This document shows positions 53,556 to 55,343 of a stretch of DNA of 55,343 nucleotides, piece by piece. Where the stretch lies: NCBI GenBank assembly GCA_943333275.1, contig CALQSQ010000031.1, positions 1-55,343 on the forward strand, in the 5' to 3' direction. The position numbers and the translations under genes were made by a program. Every line of letters begins with the position of its first letter. The stretch's first letter is position 1. The stretch comes from Akkermansia muciniphila. GTDB lineage: Bacteria; Verrucomicrobiota; Verrucomicrobiia; Verrucomicrobiales; V1-33. The notes under the pieces were generated by a model. The model did no database searches and had not been told where the DNA came from. It worked only from the letters and a program-made list of their open reading frames with translations.

Positions 53556-53945
53556 TCAAAACGAATATCCGCGGGCCACCCAATAAGACCAGTCGGCGAG
53601 GGCTTCGGTGGTTGCTTCGTCCGCATCCACAGCGCGGAGTTGGGAGAGGGAGACGCCGAGGTTGCGGTCATGCCATTCGATTTGGGCGAGGAAAGTGCCG
53701 CTGGCGGCGTGGTCGAGGTCGAGCACTTTGAGCACCGTGACTCTCTCGCCGATCTTGAGGGGCGATGAGGGCAACTCGTGGGAGCACTCAGCGGTGAAGG
53801 GACAGGCGAGGCGGTCTTCGAGGTAGCAGAACCAGCCGGAGGCCTGTTCCTCTTCGTTATAGCAGTCCACAATAACCTCGTCCTGAATGCGTTCCTCGCG
53901 TTCGGAATCTTTAGGAGGGCGGGCAGATGATTTTGGGGTGGGCAT
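53556..53945 (-). CDS. CcbP-type calcium-binding protein
   Basis: 129 residues. After a basic leader, the family pattern runs EREERIQDEVIVDCYNEEEQASGWFCYLEDRLACPFTAECSHE, SPLKIGERVTVLKVLDLDHAASGTFLAQIEWHDRNLGVSLSQLRAVDADEATTEALADWSYWVARGYSF. This fits the small acidic Calci_bind_CcbP family, first known from cyanobacterial CcbP, which binds calcium through surface acidic residues. It lies 10 bases after the unknown 314-residue gene and is probably co-transcribed with it. The stop is just inside the edge of the ppdK remnant. Role here unknown; calcium buffering or a structural role is inference. Confidence 0.8.
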   Translation of the reverse strand: MPTPKSSARPPKDSEREERIQDEVIVDCYNEEEQASGWFCYLEDRLACPFTAECSHELPSSPLKIGERVTVLKVLDLDHAASGTFLAQIEWHDRNLGVSLSQLRAVDADEATTEALADWSYWVARGYSF

Positions 53946-53955
53946 GAGATTTCAG

Positions 53956-54900
53956 TCAGAGTTTTAGCCAGACAATGCCTGCCTGTAGCTCTGGCGGAAG
54001 CAGGGCTGCCGCGCAGGCGGCGGCGGTGGGTTTGTCGGGGGCTCCGGCGAGGATGGTGTCCTCCAGCACGGCGAAGTGTCCGGTGATGCCTTTGGCTTTG
54101 AGTGAGGCTTTGAGGGTTTTGGCATGGAGCTTGCCCATATGGCGGAGGTAATGGAGGTTCGCTTCTGGTGATTGCTGGCGAAGCTGCTGGATTTGTCTGA
54201 CCGAAGCTCTTCGGGTGGCGGGAGTGCTGAGATAGAGATCCAGGTTTTTTGTCCAATCAACCGCAGCGGGAGCACCAGCGGACAGGGTCCTAATGAGGCC
54301 CCGGGTGGCAAGGGTCTCTTTGAGTTCTGCTGCAAAGCTGGTGCGCATGTTTCTACCCATGTGCACCATCATGGGTGCAAGGAGGCCATCGGTGATGATG
54401 TGCCCGCGGAATGGAAGCAGGCGGGCCGCAGCGAAGCAGGGAAGAAACGGAACCAGTTCGCTGATAGGCTGGGTGAGGCCTTTGACGAGGTAAATGGGGG
54501 TTTCTCCAGCCTTGGTTTCTTCGGCCTTGCTATCCGTGCGGGCAAAGAGACACCCGTCCTTGCGTTCTTTGTGGATGAGAAACCGTCCGGCGATGCAATT
54601 CTCCTGCCATGACGCCACCGTCGCTAGGTCTGCGGCGCTGAGTTTGTCCGGATTGGCCTTCACGTAGGCTTGCAGATGTTCTGGCGAAGCAAACCCCGCG
54701 ATTCGCTGGCGATTGATCTCTTCCAGAGTATCATCCCTCAGCATGTGGAGTCGCTTCGTAAAGAATGCGTCGAGCCTTTTGATGATGCGGAAAAAGTCAC
54801 GGGCGTCGGAGGGTGGAATAATCATGGGATGGGAAAGTAGATTTTCCACAATTTCGTTCGAAGTCCAGCGGAGTGCTGAGATAGGCTCCTTGCATCTCAT
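53956..54900 (-). CDS. Unknown 314-residue protein
   Basis: Starts at the ATG at 54900, which has a good ribosome binding site (GGAGG with a 5-base spacer); an internal ATG at 54825 lacks one. The sequence is mostly helical and basic. Segments include DFFRIIKRLDAFFTKRLHMLRDDTLEEINRQRIAGF, LAPMMVHMGRNMRTSFAAELKETLATRGLI and LHYLRHMGKLHAKTLKASLKAKGITGHFAVLED. No catalytic motif or membrane helix stands out, and I do not recognise a family. It is followed after 10 bases by the CcbP-type gene and is divergent from an antitoxin gene, so it sits in an accessory neighbourhood. Confidence 0.6.
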   Translation of the reverse strand: MRCKEPISALRWTSNEIVENLLSHPMIIPPSDARDFFRIIKRLDAFFTKRLHMLRDDTLEEINRQRIAGFASPEHLQAYVKANPDKLSAADLATVASWQENCIAGRFLIHKERKDGCLFARTDSKAEETKAGETPIYLVKGLTQPISELVPFLPCFAAARLLPFRGHIITDGLLAPMMVHMGRNMRTSFAAELKETLATRGLIRTLSAGAPAAVDWTKNLDLYLSTPATRRASVRQIQQLRQQSPEANLHYLRHMGKLHAKTLKASLKAKGITGHFAVLEDTILAGAPDKPTAAACAAALLPPELQAGIVWLKL

Positions 54901-54977
54901 TCAATCCTCCAGCCAGCACCACCCCGACAGCCCGATGCGCTCTTGACAGGATCCTCTGTTACAACGAACACCATTGC

Positions 54978-55208
54978 ATGACCATCGAAACCAAAGTCCG
55001 CAAGATTGGCAACTCTCTGGGCATTGTGCTTCCAAAAGCGGCCTTGCAGCAATTGCATGTGGAGGAGGGGGCGACGCTGTATTTGTCCCCCAGCGCGGAA
55101 GGAACGTTGCGGATAACCTCAGAGGATCCTGGTTTTTTAGATAAGATGAAAATTGCGGATCAATGCATGCAGCGGTATCAGAATGCATTGCGGGAGCTTG
55201 CGAAATGA
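54978..55208 (+). CDS. AbrB/MazE-type antitoxin
   Basis: 76 residues. The N-terminal 45 form an AbrB/MazE swapped-hairpin DNA-binding domain (TKVRKIGNSLGIVLPKAALQQLHVEEGATLYLSPSAEGTLRI), and the rest a short acidic-to-basic tail (DPGFLDKMKIADQCMQRYQNALRELAK), the layout of antitoxins that pair with Doc-like toxins. A 12 bp inverted pair (54947-54958 and 55120-55131, core ggatcc) flanks the 5' part of the gene. The stop overlaps an ATG (ATGA, 55205-55208) where a toxin gene should start. Confidence 0.85.
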   Translation: MTIETKVRKIGNSLGIVLPKAALQQLHVEEGATLYLSPSAEGTLRITSEDPGFLDKMKIADQCMQRYQNALRELAK

Positions 55209-55343
55209 AGATTCAAAATGTATCGATCAGTGCGTGCTCATTGTGATTCTGGAAGACTTTCGTAAGCGTTTGACCATCCCCCATCGGGTTTCGCAGGCAG
55301 GGCTCTGGGAAATGTGGCAGAGGTGGGGGTATGAGTGCGATGA
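55205..55343 (+). other. Toxin position without a recognisable toxin; window edge
   Basis: The ATG overlapping the antitoxin stop yields only 13 codons (MKIQNVSISACSL) before a stop. In another frame, a segment from about 55234 or 55243 (VILEDFRKRLTIPHRVSQAG and on) stays open to the window end and could be the start of another gene. Too little is visible to name it. Confidence 0.4.

Noticed and set aside
1..55343. CRISPR array, rRNA or tRNA genes
   Set aside because: No regularly spaced repeats, no tRNA T-loop/acceptor pattern and no rRNA signature were found on reading.

Overview
The window looks like a piece of a Verrucomicrobia chromosome, close to the Prosthecobacter/Verrucomicrobium type. 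The reasons are a DUF1549/DUF1553 - DUF1501 Tat-secreted gene pair, a Tat-exported Gfo/Idh/MocA oxidoreductase, a sulfatase with a formylglycine-generating enzyme, PQQ-type beta-propellers, a lamin-tail/CotH surface protein and a high-GC core. The phylum call is inference from gene content; no rRNA or other marker is present.

Layout. 1-12748: a leftward operon (DUF1549/1553, DUF1501, IPT-like secreted protein) split by an AT-richer 8.4 kb island (about 1660-10085). The island holds two diverged copies of one cassette: a leftward sugar transferase beside a rightward trio of Tat-exported protein, membrane-anchored protein and transferase-methyltransferase. The inner copies of the two transferase genes are truncated and joined at about 6445. 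The island is bracketed by a 51 bp direct repeat that duplicates the 5' end of the DUF1501 gene. 12880-21551: housekeeping and accessory genes (CDF metal transporter, mscL, sugar isomerase, Gfo/Idh oxidoreductase, MFS transporter, argA, cupin, membrane-anchored EEP phosphodiesterase). 21926-31013: secreted catabolic/surface block (LTD/CotH protein, FGE lipoprotein, two beta-propellers, sulfatase). 31023-36381: glnD, small membrane proteins, PhyH oxygenase and a 245 bp foldback repeat. 36034-40866: leftward TonB/ExbB/ExbD - dGTPase - small protein - EF-hand - membrane protein run. 41231-46513: ahcY, a LysM lipoprotein and ppdK.

46713-53396 is a four-gene operon with ATGA overlaps at every junction. 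It encodes a Wadjet (JetABCD / MksFEBG-like) SMC anti-plasmid system. Directly after jetD lies a decayed second copy of the 3' end of ppdK, while intact ppdK lies directly before jetA. The defence operon therefore sits in a scar that duplicates part of its host gene, the same architecture as the first island. The right end carries a CcbP-type calcium-binding protein, an unknown protein, and an AbrB/MazE-type antitoxin without a visible toxin.

The least described content is the Tat-protein / membrane-protein / transferase-methyltransferase cassette at 1754-10035. I do not recognise its exported or membrane components. Wadjet itself is a known system; its setting is what is notable. Base-composition statements are by eye and were not computed.
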